From contig DATJBV010000028.1 in the NCBI GenBank assembly GCA_035515055.1, positions 1 to 64,000 on the forward strand: a DNA stretch of 64,000 nucleotides, in the 5' to 3' direction. This stretch comes from Pollutimonas sp035515055. Lineage in GTDB: Bacteria > Pseudomonadota > Gammaproteobacteria > Burkholderiales > Burkholderiaceae_B. This document shows, one piece after another, positions 15,344 to 24,174 of this stretch. The translations under genes were made by a program, and so were the position numbers. Position 1 is the first letter of the stretch; the number at the start of each line of letters is the position of its first letter. The notes below the pieces were generated by a model. That model was not told the origin of the DNA. It did no database searches and saw only the letters and a program-made list of their open reading frames with translations.

Positions 15344-18244
15344 TTAGTGCGTCTCGACCTGATTCAACGGTTCGTCGGCCGCTTTGGCAACGGGCTTGCG
15401 CGCGCGGCCAAGACGTACGGGAGCGACTGGCGCCAGGTCGGCTGGAGCCGACTTGGTTTCGATCAATTCCATACCGGCGGGTAGGACGATGTCTTTTGCA
15501 GGAACGAAAGCCTCGGCTGGCGCGGCGGCCAATGCCTTGGGTTGAATCGCCTGGGAAGCGGCAACCGGTGCCGGTTCGACTTGGGCTGGCTCGGTTGTGG
15601 CCGCTACGACCGGAGCGGCGACCACTGGCGAGGGCTGGGCTTCAGCTACCTGTGCTGGTACGGCCTCGACAGGGGCGCTCTCGACAGGGGCGCTCTCGAC
15701 AGGGGCGCTCTCGACCACTGCGGCCGGGACCGGAGGAGCTTCGATTGCGGCAACTTCGATGGGCCGGATCTGCGCGGGCGCCACCGGCGCAATTTCGGCG
15801 CTCTCTGGAGCCTCGAAGCCGCCCTGTGCGGTTGCAATAGCAGGCAGCACCTGAGGATTGAAGGACGGCGTGGCGTGCGGCACGAATGCCTGGGCGTCGT
15901 CCGCCTCGTCGGCGTCGCCTTCCTGAGCTGACACTGTCTCGGTACCGGCTTCTGTGCTGCGGCGGCCACGGCGGCTGCGGCGGCGACGGCGCTTGCGTTC
16001 CGGGTCGAGCTGGTCACCATCGGCTGTCGCTTCGGTCGTGGTTTCCAGGTCAGTATCGGCTTGGCCCAAGTCGGTGGTTTCATCGTCCGTTAACGCGGTC
16101 CGAACAGGGGCGGCCACTGCGGCCTGTGCTGCCGCGCCGGCCGGAGTTGCCGCCAGGTCGAGCTCGACCGATTCATTTTGCCCTTCTTCGCGCCGGCTGC
16201 GTCCGCGGCCACGGCGGCTGCGTCCGTTGCGACCGGTGGCCGTTGTGTCGCCCGATTCCGCGGCGGGTGATGTGGTCGCGGCGGCGACACGGGGTTCGAC
16301 GGCGGCTGCTTCGGTGTCCTGGGCAACTGGACGGCGGCCGCGTGGGGCCGACGTTTGCTGGCCGTCTTCGGTCTTGGCCTCGATGCTGTCAGGGCGGCGT
16401 TCGCCGCGTCGTTGGCGATTACGGTCGCGATCGCCTGTGCCTCGTTCGCGCCGATCGTTGGGACGGCCATTGCGGCTGCGTGGGGCTTGTGCCGTCTTCA
16501 CGGGTTCCACCACTGGCGCCGGCGCGGGCGCTTCGTTTTGACCGGTAAGCCAGCCGATCAGGCGCTTGAACAGACCCGGGCCTGCAGCGGCAACGGGCAT
16601 GGCGGGGCGGACCGGCGGAATGGACGATATGGGCGCCGGTTGCGATGGTGTGATGCCCTTGACAATGGCCTCGGGCCGGGCCTTGGTTTCCTGCGCCTTG
16701 TTCGGCGCCCATGTCAGTTCGGGCTCGGGTTGTGCGACCAGGTCGAAGCTGGTCTTGATTTCTTCCATGCGAGGATCGTCGTGGCGCAGGCGTTCGATAT
16801 GGTGATGCGGCGTTTCCAGGTTCTTGTTGGGAATAAGGACAAGATTGACCTTCAAACGCGACTCGATCTTGGTGATGTCGCTGCGCTTCTCGTTCAACAA
16901 GAAGGTGGCGACATCAACTGGCACCTGGGCATGCAGGGCGGCTGTGCCTTCCTTCATGGCTTCTTCCTGCAGCAGGCGCAGGACATGGAGCGCGCTGGAT
17001 TCCGCGTCGCGGACGACGCCGGTACCGTTGCAACGCGGGCAGGTGATGTGTGAGCCTTCGTTGAGCGCGGGACGCAGACGCTGGCGCGACAATTCCATTA
17101 GGCCAAAGCGGGAGATCTTGCCCATTTGCACCCGGGCGCGGTCGAAATGCAACGCATCGCGCAGCCGTTGTTCGACGGCGCGCTGGTTCTTGCTTTCTTC
17201 CATATCGATGAAGTCGATGACGATCAGGCCGCCCAAGTCGCGCAAGCGCAACTGGCGGGCCACTTCGTCGGCCGCTTCAAGATTTGTCCGCATCGCGGTT
17301 TCTTCGATATCGGCGCCACGAGTAGAGCGTGCCGAGTTGACGTCGACCGCCACCAGCGCTTCCGTATGATCGATGACGACTGAACCGCCCGAGGGCAACT
17401 GAACGGTGCGGGAATAGGCCGTCTCGATCTGGTGTTCGATCTGGAAGCGGGAAAACAACGGGACATCGTCGCGGTACATTTTGACGCGCTGCACGTTGTC
17501 GGGCATGACCACGCTCATAAACGCGGTGGCCTGCTCGAAAATGTCTTCGGTATCGATAAGGATTTCGCCGATTTCAGGCGAATAGTAGTCGCGGATGGCG
17601 CGGATCACCAGGCTGGATTCCAGGTAGATCAGGATAGGCGCCTTGTTCTCGCGGGCGGCGCCGTCGATGGCGTTCCACAACTGCATGAGATAGGACAAGT
17701 CCCACTGCAGTTCTTCGACGTTGCGGCCGATGCCGGCCGTACGCGCGATAATGCTCATGCCAGCCGGTATATTCAGCTGGTCCATGGTTTCGCGCAGTTC
17801 CTGGCGGTCCTCGCCCTCGACACGGCGCGACACACCGCCGCCGCGTGGATTGTTCGGCATAAGAACCAGGTAGCGGCCGGCCAGTGAGATGAAGGTCGTC
17901 AGGGCGGCGCCCTTATTGCCGCGCTCTTCCTTTTCGACCTGGATGATGAGTTCCTGGCCTTCGGTCAGGGCGTCCTGGATACGCGCTGTGCGTACGTCGA
18001 CCCCTTCCTTGAAATAGGTCCGCGCGACTTCCTTGAAAGGCAGGAAACCGTGACGCTCTTCGCCGTAGCTGACAAAGCAGGCTTCCAGGCCGGGTTCGAT
18101 TCGGGTGATGACGCCTTTGTAAATGTTACCTTTGCGCTGTTCGCGCCCGGCGGTCTCTATGTCCAGATCAATGAGCTTCTGACCATCGACTATCGCAACG
18201 CGTAGTTCTTCTTGGTGCGTTGCATTGAACAACATTCGTTTCAT
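15344..18244 (-). CDS. rne: Ribonuclease E
   Basis: Endoribonuclease that initiates mRNA decay and processes rRNA and tRNA; core of the degradosome. 966 residues. The N-terminal half holds the S1 domain (about 35-120), the 5'-sensor region and the catalytic metal site (VAVDVNSARSTRG and LIVIDFIDMEE), plus the zinc-link CPRCNGTG. The C-terminal half is low-complexity: Arg-rich RNA-binding segments (for example RKRRRRRSRRGRR), then a Pro/Ala/Val/Glu-rich tail with short repeats. This tail is typical scaffolding and diverges quickly. A long gene-free leader precedes it. Confidence 0.96.
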   Translation of the reverse strand: MKRMLFNATHQEELRVAIVDGQKLIDLDIETAGREQRKGNIYKGVITRIEPGLEACFVSYGEERHGFLPFKEVARTYFKEGVDVRTARIQDALTEGQELIIQVEKEERGNKGAALTTFISLAGRYLVLMPNNPRGGGVSRRVEGEDRQELRETMDQLNIPAGMSIIARTAGIGRNVEELQWDLSYLMQLWNAIDGAARENKAPILIYLESSLVIRAIRDYYSPEIGEILIDTEDIFEQATAFMSVVMPDNVQRVKMYRDDVPLFSRFQIEHQIETAYSRTVQLPSGGSVVIDHTEALVAVDVNSARSTRGADIEETAMRTNLEAADEVARQLRLRDLGGLIVIDFIDMEESKNQRAVEQRLRDALHFDRARVQMGKISRFGLMELSRQRLRPALNEGSHITCPRCNGTGVVRDAESSALHVLRLLQEEAMKEGTAALHAQVPVDVATFLLNEKRSDITKIESRLKVNLVLIPNKNLETPHHHIERLRHDDPRMEEIKTSFDLVAQPEPELTWAPNKAQETKARPEAIVKGITPSQPAPISSIPPVRPAMPVAAAGPGLFKRLIGWLTGQNEAPAPAPVVEPVKTAQAPRSRNGRPNDRRERGTGDRDRNRQRRGERRPDSIEAKTEDGQQTSAPRGRRPVAQDTEAAAVEPRVAAATTSPAAESGDTTATGRNGRSRRGRGRSRREEGQNESVELDLAATPAGAAAQAAVAAPVRTALTDDETTDLGQADTDLETTTEATADGDQLDPERKRRRRRSRRGRRSTEAGTETVSAQEGDADEADDAQAFVPHATPSFNPQVLPAIATAQGGFEAPESAEIAPVAPAQIRPIEVAAIEAPPVPAAVVESAPVESAPVESAPVEAVPAQVAEAQPSPVVAAPVVAATTEPAQVEPAPVAASQAIQPKALAAAPAEAFVPAKDIVLPAGMELIETKSAPADLAPVAPVRLGRARKPVAKAADEPLNQVETH
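15668..15712 (-). repeat. 15-bp tandem repeat (3 copies) inside rne
   Basis: Three perfect copies of GACAGGGGCGCTCTC (plus-strand sense), coding on the minus strand for repeated ESAPV in the disordered tail of RNase E. Adjacent sequence continues as degenerate copies. Confidence 0.85.
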
Positions 18245-18728
18245 GAGTGTATTTCTCCGTAGTCATGGCGCACCGGTAATCGGCGCACGACCGCGGGTCA
18301 ATAAGTGTGTAGCGCTAAATCTGCAGCGGGGGCGTGCTGACGACGTCGGCAGTGCCCACCTTGTGTCAGGAAGGCACGGCGTACCTGTAGGTACGAAGTT
18401 CAGTCAGCAGGGAGGTCAGGTTCACTGTAGTGGATGACAAAAAATTTGCTGGAACGGCAGACTCGGGTGTGAATTCGCGTCTGGTGCATAAAACGATGAC
18501 AAGCTTCGCAAGAGATTCAGTGCCGCACGCGGTTGGCAACCGATTTGGATAGACAGCGGGCAATGCGCCACACAACTGTTTAACTGATCGGGCTTGCCCC
18601 GGCGACCTAATGACCCAGAAGCTGAAAGGCAGGCAGTACAATATGGCCCTTGTTCGTCCGACGGAGACGCATCCATTGCATCTCTACGTTTGGCGGTTTT
18701 TTCAGCTTCTATAGGCTGACGCGATTAT
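18245..18728. other. Gene-free region between rne and rluC (probable rne leader)
   Basis: About 484 bp between two divergent genes without a convincing coding sequence. The length suits a long 5' untranslated region for rne, whose E. coli counterpart is autoregulated through its leader; that function here is inference. A 16-nt inverted repeat (CGTACCT-GT-AGGTACG) lies at 18380-18395. A TACAAT at 18637-18642 could be a -10 for rluC but has no good -35. ORFs of 84-91 codons here look random. Confidence 0.5.
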
Positions 18729-19697
18729 ATGCCGCTTTTCCCCATGCGCAAAACTGTTATTACTGAAAGTACCGCACCGAGCGTGCGATTTGTCGAAATC
18801 GGCGTCGAGCAGGAAGGGCAGCGCATCGACAATTTCCTGCTCCGCCTGTGCAAGGGAGTTCCAAAAAGTCACATTTACAAAGCCATACGTGGCGGCGAAG
18901 TGCGCGTGAACAAAGGCCGGATAGCGGCGGATTACCGCGTGGCCCTGGGCGATATGGTGCGTGTGCCGCCGCTGCGGCTGCCTGCGGCGGATGAAACACG
19001 CGTGGTCCCGCCGGCGGTGTTTCCGGTCGTATACGAAGACGATGCGCTGCTGGCGATCGACAAACCCGCGGGTGTGGCCGTGCACGGCGGCAGCGGCGTG
19101 TCGTTCGGCGTTATCGAACAACTGCGCGCGGCCCGCCCCGACGCGCCATTCCTGGAATTGGCGCACCGCCTCGACCGGGAAACGTCGGGGGTGTTGCTTA
19201 TCGCCAAGCAACGCAAGGCGTTGGTTGCCTTGCACGACATGATGCGCGAAGGCGGCGGGCGCAAGCATTACCAAGCGTTAGTCGTGGGCGACTGGGTGAA
19301 CGATAAACAGCATATGCGACAACCGCTTCTCAAGTGGTTGACCGCGTCGGGCGAACGGCGCGTCAAGGTCGATCCGCAGGGCAAGCTGGCACATACGATC
19401 ATTACGCTGCAAAAGCGCTACGGCCGGTACAGCCTGGTTGGCGCTGAGCTGCGAACCGGCCGCACGCACCAAATCCGAGTGCACCTGGCGTCTTGCGGCT
19501 ATCCTATCGTGGGCGACGATAAATATGGCTCAGACGAGGTGCGCGCCCAGTTCGGACGCCTGGGCTTCAACCGCATGTTTCTGCACGCTTGCCGGTTCGA
19601 GTTGCCGCATCCCCTGACCGGCGAGCCGCTGGTGCTCGAAGCCGCCCTGGCGCCCGCCTGCGTGAAGATTCTTGACTACCTGGAGCGAAAGTCGTGA
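18729..19697 (+). CDS. rluC: 23S rRNA pseudouridine synthase RluC
   Basis: Isomerises uridines of 23S rRNA (positions 955, 2504 and 2580 in E. coli). 322 residues. An N-terminal S4 RNA-binding domain (about 25-80) precedes the catalytic domain with HRLDRETSGVLLIAK, whose aspartate is catalytic, and the later RTGRTHQIRVHL. The start at 18729 is preceded by a modest AGG; Met6 (18744) is an alternative. It is divergent from rne, as is common, and coupled to the downstream phosphatase gene. Confidence 0.93.
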   Translation: MPLFPMRKTVITESTAPSVRFVEIGVEQEGQRIDNFLLRLCKGVPKSHIYKAIRGGEVRVNKGRIAADYRVALGDMVRVPPLRLPAADETRVVPPAVFPVVYEDDALLAIDKPAGVAVHGGSGVSFGVIEQLRAARPDAPFLELAHRLDRETSGVLLIAKQRKALVALHDMMREGGGRKHYQALVVGDWVNDKQHMRQPLLKWLTASGERRVKVDPQGKLAHTIITLQKRYGRYSLVGAELRTGRTHQIRVHLASCGYPIVGDDKYGSDEVRAQFGRLGFNRMFLHACRFELPHPLTGEPLVLEAALAPACVKILDYLERKS

Positions 19698-20347
19698 AAC
19701 GTTATGGTGCAGTGGTGTTCGATTGGGATGGCACAGTCATGGATTCCACCCATTCGATCGTGGCCGCGATCCAGGGGTCCTGCGCGGATCTCGAGCTCCC
19801 GGTGCCCTCGGCGCGCGACGCCAGTTGGGTAATCGGCCTGTCACTGGAAAGCGCACTGTATCGCTGTGTTCCGACGCTGACGGCCGAAAAGCTGCCGCTG
19901 TTTCTGGAGCGCTACCGTCATCATTTTCTTAGCCGCGACCCGGAAATCAAGCTGTTCGACGGCATCGTGGCATTGCTCGATAGCTTGCGCGCCCGCAACG
20001 TGGTGCTGGGGGTTGCAACCGGGAAGAGCAGGGTAGGCCTGGATCGCGTGCTGGGCACGATGCAGCTGCATGACCACTTCGACACGACGCGTTGCGCCGA
20101 CGAATCATTCAGTAAACCACATCCAGCCATGCTGCTGGAAATCATGGCGGAACGCGATCTGCGTCCCGAGCAGGTACTCATGGTGGGCGACACGTCGCAC
20201 GATATACAGATGGCCACCAGCGCGGGGGTCGACAGCATGGCGGTTACTTATGGCGCCCACGACAAGCGCACCCTGCTCGAGGCCGAGCCTACCGTGATGG
20301 TGAACAGCGTGCGCGAGATGCAGGCCTGGCTTCTCGACCGCGTCTGA
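19694..20347 (+). CDS. HAD-superfamily phosphatase
   Basis: A 217-residue haloacid dehalogenase-type hydrolase of the phosphoglycolate phosphatase-like group. Motif I is FDWDGTVMDS with the nucleophile aspartate, motif II includes GVATGKS, motif III has the lysine in FSKPHP, and motif IV is MVGDTSHDIQMA. The substrate cannot be read from sequence. Translation starts at a GTG overlapping the rluC stop (GTGA), so it is coupled to rluC, an arrangement widespread in betaproteobacteria. Confidence 0.88.
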   Translation: MKRYGAVVFDWDGTVMDSTHSIVAAIQGSCADLELPVPSARDASWVIGLSLESALYRCVPTLTAEKLPLFLERYRHHFLSRDPEIKLFDGIVALLDSLRARNVVLGVATGKSRVGLDRVLGTMQLHDHFDTTRCADESFSKPHPAMLLEIMAERDLRPEQVLMVGDTSHDIQMATSAGVDSMAVTYGAHDKRTLLEAEPTVMVNSVREMQAWLLDRV

Positions 20348-20360
20348 CTCCGACAGCGGT

Positions 20361-20389
20361 GGAACTTTTTCTCCAGATGAGGCGTCTTA
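20361..20389 (+). promoter_or_regulatory. Sigma-E (ECF)-type promoter of msrPQ
   Basis: GGAACTT (20361-20367), a 16-bp spacer, then GTCTTA (20384-20389). This matches the RpoE-type consensus (GGAACTT, about 16 bp, TCnnA) and would start transcription about 30 nt before the msrP ATG. An rpoE operon is present at 31061. Alternative ECF sigma factors with the same -35 cannot be excluded. Confidence 0.6.
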
Positions 20390-20426
20390 CCAAACTATGC
20401 CTCCAGGCTCATAAAGGCGAATCATC

Positions 20427-21383
20427 ATGTCCAGTATCAAGCCTCCTCCTATTGCATCGTCGGAGATAACGCCGGAAGGTGTCTGGCAATCCCGGCGCAA
20501 GTGGCTGCGGCAGGCAGGCATGGGTGCGCTGACGTTGGGGGGAGGCAGCCTGTTGCCGGCAGTGGCCGGCCCGGCGCGACCCGCCTTGGCGGCTAAGCCG
20601 AACCCGGCATACTGGCTAAAGGAAAAGCTTACTTCTGAAAAGGACGCGACGTCGTATAACAATTACTACGAGTTCGGCACCGGGAAGACCGACCCGTTCG
20701 AACATGCGGAAAAATTGAAGACTGAGCCCTGGACCGTGACGGTCGAGGGCGAGGTTGAAGCGCCGCGTACATTCGACATCGATCAGTTGCGTAAACTGGC
20801 TCCCCTTGAAGAACGGATATACCGCCTGCGCTGCGTCGAGGCCTGGTCCATGGTCATTCCCTGGAGCGGGTATTCGTTGTCGGCACTGCTGGCACAGGTC
20901 CAGCCCACAAGCAAGGCAAAGTATGTGGAATTCGTGACGGCCGTTCAGCCCGAGAACATGCCCGGACTGAATGATCGCATCATAGACTGGCCCTATCGCG
21001 AGGGGCTGCGCATGGACGAGGCCTTGCATCCATTGACCATGCTGGTGTTCGGTGTGTATGGCAAGGTCCTTCCAGGGCAGAATGGGGCGCCCATGCGCGT
21101 TGCCATCCCGTGGAAGTATGGCTTCAAATCCGGCAAATCCATCGTCAAGATACGCCTTGTCGAAAAAATGCCGGTCACCAGTTGGGTCAATATCGCGCCT
21201 AACGAATACGGCTTTTATGCGAACGTCAATCCGGATGTCTCGCATCCGCGCTGGAGCCAGGCCACCGAGCGGCGCATCGGCGACGGTTTTTTCGCGCCCA
21301 GGGTCCCGACCCAGATGTTCAATGGCTATGCCGATCAGGTTGCGTCGCTTTATGCCGGTATGGATTTAAGGCGTTACTACTGA
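20427..21383 (+). CDS. msrP: Periplasmic methionine sulfoxide reductase catalytic subunit MsrP
   Basis: Molybdopterin enzyme that repairs oxidised methionines in envelope proteins, receiving electrons from MsrQ. 318 residues. A Tat signal is present near the N-terminus (SRRKWLRQAG with the twin Arg at 23-24, then a hydrophobic stretch ending in ALA). The Mo-ligand cysteine is in YRLRCVEAW (Cys136), and HPLTMLVFGVYGK and the PWKYGFK segment are family features. A ribosome binding site (AAAGG) precedes the ATG. msrQ follows after 30 bp. Confidence 0.95.
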   Translation: MSSIKPPPIASSEITPEGVWQSRRKWLRQAGMGALTLGGGSLLPAVAGPARPALAAKPNPAYWLKEKLTSEKDATSYNNYYEFGTGKTDPFEHAEKLKTEPWTVTVEGEVEAPRTFDIDQLRKLAPLEERIYRLRCVEAWSMVIPWSGYSLSALLAQVQPTSKAKYVEFVTAVQPENMPGLNDRIIDWPYREGLRMDEALHPLTMLVFGVYGKVLPGQNGAPMRVAIPWKYGFKSGKSIVKIRLVEKMPVTSWVNIAPNEYGFYANVNPDVSHPRWSQATERRIGDGFFAPRVPTQMFNGYADQVASLYAGMDLRRYY

Positions 21384-21413
21384 ACAAAGTCCCTCTCTGC
21401 AAGGACAGCTTTT

Positions 21414-22076
21414 TTGGCCCGTCTCAAACTTTTCTTGTTCCTATTGGCGCTATTTCCGGTCTTCCGGTGGCTGTGGCTCGGTTTCAATGACGGACTCGGC
21501 GCCAATCCGCCCGAATTCCTGATTCGCTCCACCGGCATCTGGGCGCTCGTGGCGCTATGGCTGACCCTGGCGGTCACGCCCTTGCGCCGCCTGCTGCATC
21601 AACCGGCGTTGCTGCGGGTGCGCCGCATGCTTGGCCTGTTTGCATTTTTTTATACCGCCCTGCATTTGTTGGGCTGGGCCTATTGGGAACGCGGCTGGTC
21701 GATAGCGTCCATGTGGGACGACGTGGTCGACCGCCCCTTTATCACTGTTGGCGTGATTGCGTTCGTCCCCATGCTGGCGTTGGCCTGCACCTCGACTCAC
21801 GGCTGGATGCGGCGTCTGGGGCGGCGCTGGCAAACGTTGCACCGTTCGGTGTATGCCATTGCCGTTCTATCGGTGCTGCATTTCTGGCTTGTACGATCCG
21901 GGAAAAACGATTTTTCCGAACCCTACGCATATGCAACGGTTCTTGCGCTCCTTTTATTTTTCCGGGTCGTTCATTCCCTTAAAGCTAGGGTAAAGCCTTC
22001 AGTATCGCCAGTGTCTGGGCATCAGGAGCGCCGTCGTATTGCGTCGGCCGGTACCGCATCTGAAAAGCGGCAATAA
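21414..22076 (+). CDS. msrQ: Membrane flavo-heme subunit MsrQ
   Basis: Six-helix inner-membrane b-type heme protein passing electrons from the quinone pool or a flavin reductase to MsrP. 220 residues with conserved segments FAFFYTALHLLGWAYWE and WQTLHRSVYAIAVLSVLHFW, whose histidines are the heme ligands. Translation appears to start at TTG (AAGGA is correctly spaced upstream). The last 30 residues are polar and overlap the 3' end of the convergent amiD-like gene by 92 bp. Confidence 0.92.
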   Translation: MARLKLFLFLLALFPVFRWLWLGFNDGLGANPPEFLIRSTGIWALVALWLTLAVTPLRRLLHQPALLRVRRMLGLFAFFYTALHLLGWAYWERGWSIASMWDDVVDRPFITVGVIAFVPMLALACTSTHGWMRRLGRRWQTLHRSVYAIAVLSVLHFWLVRSGKNDFSEPYAYATVLALLLFFRVVHSLKARVKPSVSPVSGHQERRRIASAGTASEKRQ

Positions 22077-22770
22077 CGTTGCGCGTGGCCTTGTCCAATA
22101 TTGCGGTCTGAGGCGTGTCGTATCCGACGCGGCGCAGCTGAGCTTGCACCCATGCGATGTCGGGCAAGCCATCGCGTAGAAATTCCCTTTCGTAGTCGAG
22201 TGCACGACTTTCGTCATACCAGCGACCGATACCGGCGTCGGCCAAGGTTTTCCATGGAAACAGCGGACCCGGGTCTATCTTGCGCTGGGGAGCGATGTCG
22301 CTATGCCCGACGACGTTGAGCCCCTTGATCTGGTGGCGGGAAATAATGTCGCGCAGCAGGGCGATGAGAGTGGCGGTTTGCGCCGCGGTATATGGCTCCC
22401 ATTGGCCTTGCTCCCGCCCATGATTGACGATTTCCACGCCTATGGATCCCGCATTCAGGTCGGTGCGGCCGAACCATTGACTGATACCCGCGTGCCATGC
22501 GCGCCGGCTTTCGTCGACCAACTGGTACACGCGTGGCTTGGGGTGGTTGGTGATCAGGTAGTGACTGCTGACGTTGTGTTCCGACAGGATTTTAAGCGAG
22601 GCTTCATTCCCGGTGGAGGTATAGTGCAGCACAAGAAACTCCACGCGGCTGTTCTGGCTTTTTGCCTGGATGCCGCGGTCGACTTCCAGGCCTCCCGGGC
22701 GATAACCGCTGCAACCCGCCAGCACGGCAAGTGCCGCCAGGCAGGCCATTTTCATGTAACGGGCCGCCAT
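21985..22770 (-). CDS. N-acetylmuramoyl-L-alanine amidase, AmiD-like lipoprotein
   Basis: Zinc amidase that cleaves the stem peptide from muramic acid in peptidoglycan. 261 residues. A lipoprotein signal (LAVLAGC, Cys20) indicates membrane anchoring. The amidase_2 domain carries zinc ligands in FLVLHYTSTG (His49) and VVGHSDIAP, with GSIGVEIVNHG near the active site. A C-terminal peptidoglycan-binding domain (about 205-261) follows. It begins 3 bp after the stop of the methyltransferase-family gene. Its 3' end overlaps msrQ on the other strand. Confidence 0.92.
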   Translation of the reverse strand: MAARYMKMACLAALAVLAGCSGYRPGGLEVDRGIQAKSQNSRVEFLVLHYTSTGNEASLKILSEHNVSSHYLITNHPKPRVYQLVDESRRAWHAGISQWFGRTDLNAGSIGVEIVNHGREQGQWEPYTAAQTATLIALLRDIISRHQIKGLNVVGHSDIAPQRKIDPGPLFPWKTLADAGIGRWYDESRALDYEREFLRDGLPDIAWVQAQLRRVGYDTPQTAILDKATRNVIAAFQMRYRPTQYDGAPDAQTLAILKALP

Positions 22771-22773
22771 GGA

Positions 22774-23493
22774 TCAGTGCTCGGCGAGAAACAGGAATAT
22801 CGTGGGCTTTTTTGCTAGCTCGGGCGCGGGCCTGGTCTTCCATTCGCTTACTGAATGGGTCTGCACCCATTCATCGGCTGTGGTCAGCGAACGGGCCACA
22901 CAGAGCTGTGTCGTGCCTTTGAGCGCCAGCTTCAATGTGTCGAACATGGCTTCGTTGCGGTAAGGGGTCTCGATCAGTAATTGCGTTTGCTGCTGTTTTT
23001 GCGAAGCGGCTTCCCAGGTCTTGAGTTGGCGCGCCCGTTCGGTGGGGTCGACCGGAGCGTAGCCATGAAACGCAAAGCGTTGTCCGTCGAGGCCGCTGGC
23101 CATGAGGCTCAGCAATATGGAAGACGGCCCTACCCATGGCACTACGCGCACGCCCATGCGATGGGCCACGGCCACGACCTTGGCGCCCGGATCGGCCACA
23201 GCGGGACAGCCGGCTTCGGATACCAGGCCGATATCGCCGCCATTGAGAAGCGGTTGTAGCCAGGCGCGTATCTGCTTGGCGTCGACTTTGTTGTCCAGGG
23301 TGTGGATTGTGATTTCCTGGAGCGGGACGGCTGTGCCGATCAGTTTCAAAAAGGCGCGCGCCGTTTTTGCGTTTTCCGCAATATACGTCGTGAGGCGGCT
23401 TGCCAGCTCCTGGACAGCCTGTGGCAGCCAAATGGCGGGGGCGGACTCGCCCATGCCGACGGGGATTAAATGCAATGATCCTGCAGGTTTCAC
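22774..23493 (-). CDS. SAM-dependent methyltransferase of the tetrapyrrole methylase/RsmI family
   Basis: A 239-residue protein from the chosen GTG, resembling a short RsmI-like tetrapyrrole methylase (GSLHLIPVGMGES at the N-terminus; GLVSEAGCPAVADPG; WVGPSSILLSLMASG). RsmI methylates C1402 of 16S rRNA, but whether this form acts on RNA is unknown. I chose the GTG at 23493 because CCGGAG is correctly spaced and it lies downstream of the maf stop. An ATG at 23559 would overlap maf by 46 bp. It neighbours maf and precedes amiD on the minus strand. Confidence 0.82.
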   Translation of the reverse strand: MKPAGSLHLIPVGMGESAPAIWLPQAVQELASRLTTYIAENAKTARAFLKLIGTAVPLQEITIHTLDNKVDAKQIRAWLQPLLNGGDIGLVSEAGCPAVADPGAKVVAVAHRMGVRVVPWVGPSSILLSLMASGLDGQRFAFHGYAPVDPTERARQLKTWEAASQKQQQTQLLIETPYRNEAMFDTLKLALKGTTQLCVARSLTTADEWVQTHSVSEWKTRPAPELAKKPTIFLFLAEH

Positions 23494-23513
23494 CACGACT
23501 CCGGAAATGAATG

Positions 23514-24089
23514 TTAATGCGTCAGAGGGTTCAAGCCGAACAACCGCAGCATGCGGCAAAGTGCAATGAGCGGCAAGCCGATGATGGCAGTGGGGTCGTC
23601 GGACTGCATGCTGTCCATCAGGGCAATGCCCAAGCCTTCGGCCTTTGCGCTGCCGGCGGTATCGTACGGCTCCTCACGCCGCAGGTAGGATGTTATCTCG
23701 GCGTCGGTCAGTGGTCGGAAGCGGCATAGGGTGACGATGTCGGCGACTTCGCGGCGCTGGCCGTCGGTCACGCAAAGTGCGCTATGGAATTCTACCGTCT
23801 TGCCGCCAAATTGCCTCAGCTGACGTTGCGCCCCTTCAAAATTGCCGGGTTTGCCTATGGGCGAACCGTCGAGGGTGGCGACCTGGTCTGACCCTATAAT
23901 GAGTGCGTTGGGGTGGGTGCGTGCCACAGCGGCCGCCTTGGCAACCGATAAGCGCTGCGCAAGAGCGGTGGGCGATTCGTTGGTCATGGGGCTCTCGTCG
24001 ATGTCGGGCGCAACGGCCGTGAACGGCACGCCCAGTCGTTGCAGCATTTCTTGCCGATAGCGGGAACTTGAGGCCAGGATGAGGCGCAT
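23514..24089 (-). CDS. Maf family nucleotide pyrophosphatase (YceF-like)
   Basis: House-cleaning nucleoside triphosphate pyrophosphatase; the YceF group acts on m7GTP. 191 residues from MRLILASSSRYRQ, with the catalytic region IIGSDQVATLDGSPIGKPGN. The upstream in-frame start at 24209 would add 40 unrelated residues and is not used. The gene is divergent from yceD, whose promoter region lies directly upstream. Confidence 0.92.
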   Translation of the reverse strand: MRLILASSSRYRQEMLQRLGVPFTAVAPDIDESPMTNESPTALAQRLSVAKAAAVARTHPNALIIGSDQVATLDGSPIGKPGNFEGAQRQLRQFGGKTVEFHSALCVTDGQRREVADIVTLCRFRPLTDAEITSYLRREEPYDTAGSAKAEGLGIALMDSMQSDDPTAIIGLPLIALCRMLRLFGLNPLTH

Positions 24090-24155
24090 AGGTGTAGTTT
24101 CGGTGGTTGAGTTTGACTGTAAGGGACGGAACACGGTATTATTGAATGTTTTCCT

Positions 24156-24161
24156 TATAAT
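24156..24161 (+). promoter_or_regulatory. Candidate -10 element upstream of yceD
   Basis: A perfect TATAAT lies 14 bp before the yceD ATG in the maf/yceD divergent region. No good -35 is spaced 16-18 bp upstream. If used, the leader would be very short, favouring the GTG start at 24187, which has GGGGA upstream. Confidence 0.3.
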
Positions 24162-24174
24162 AGTAACCGTCGAG

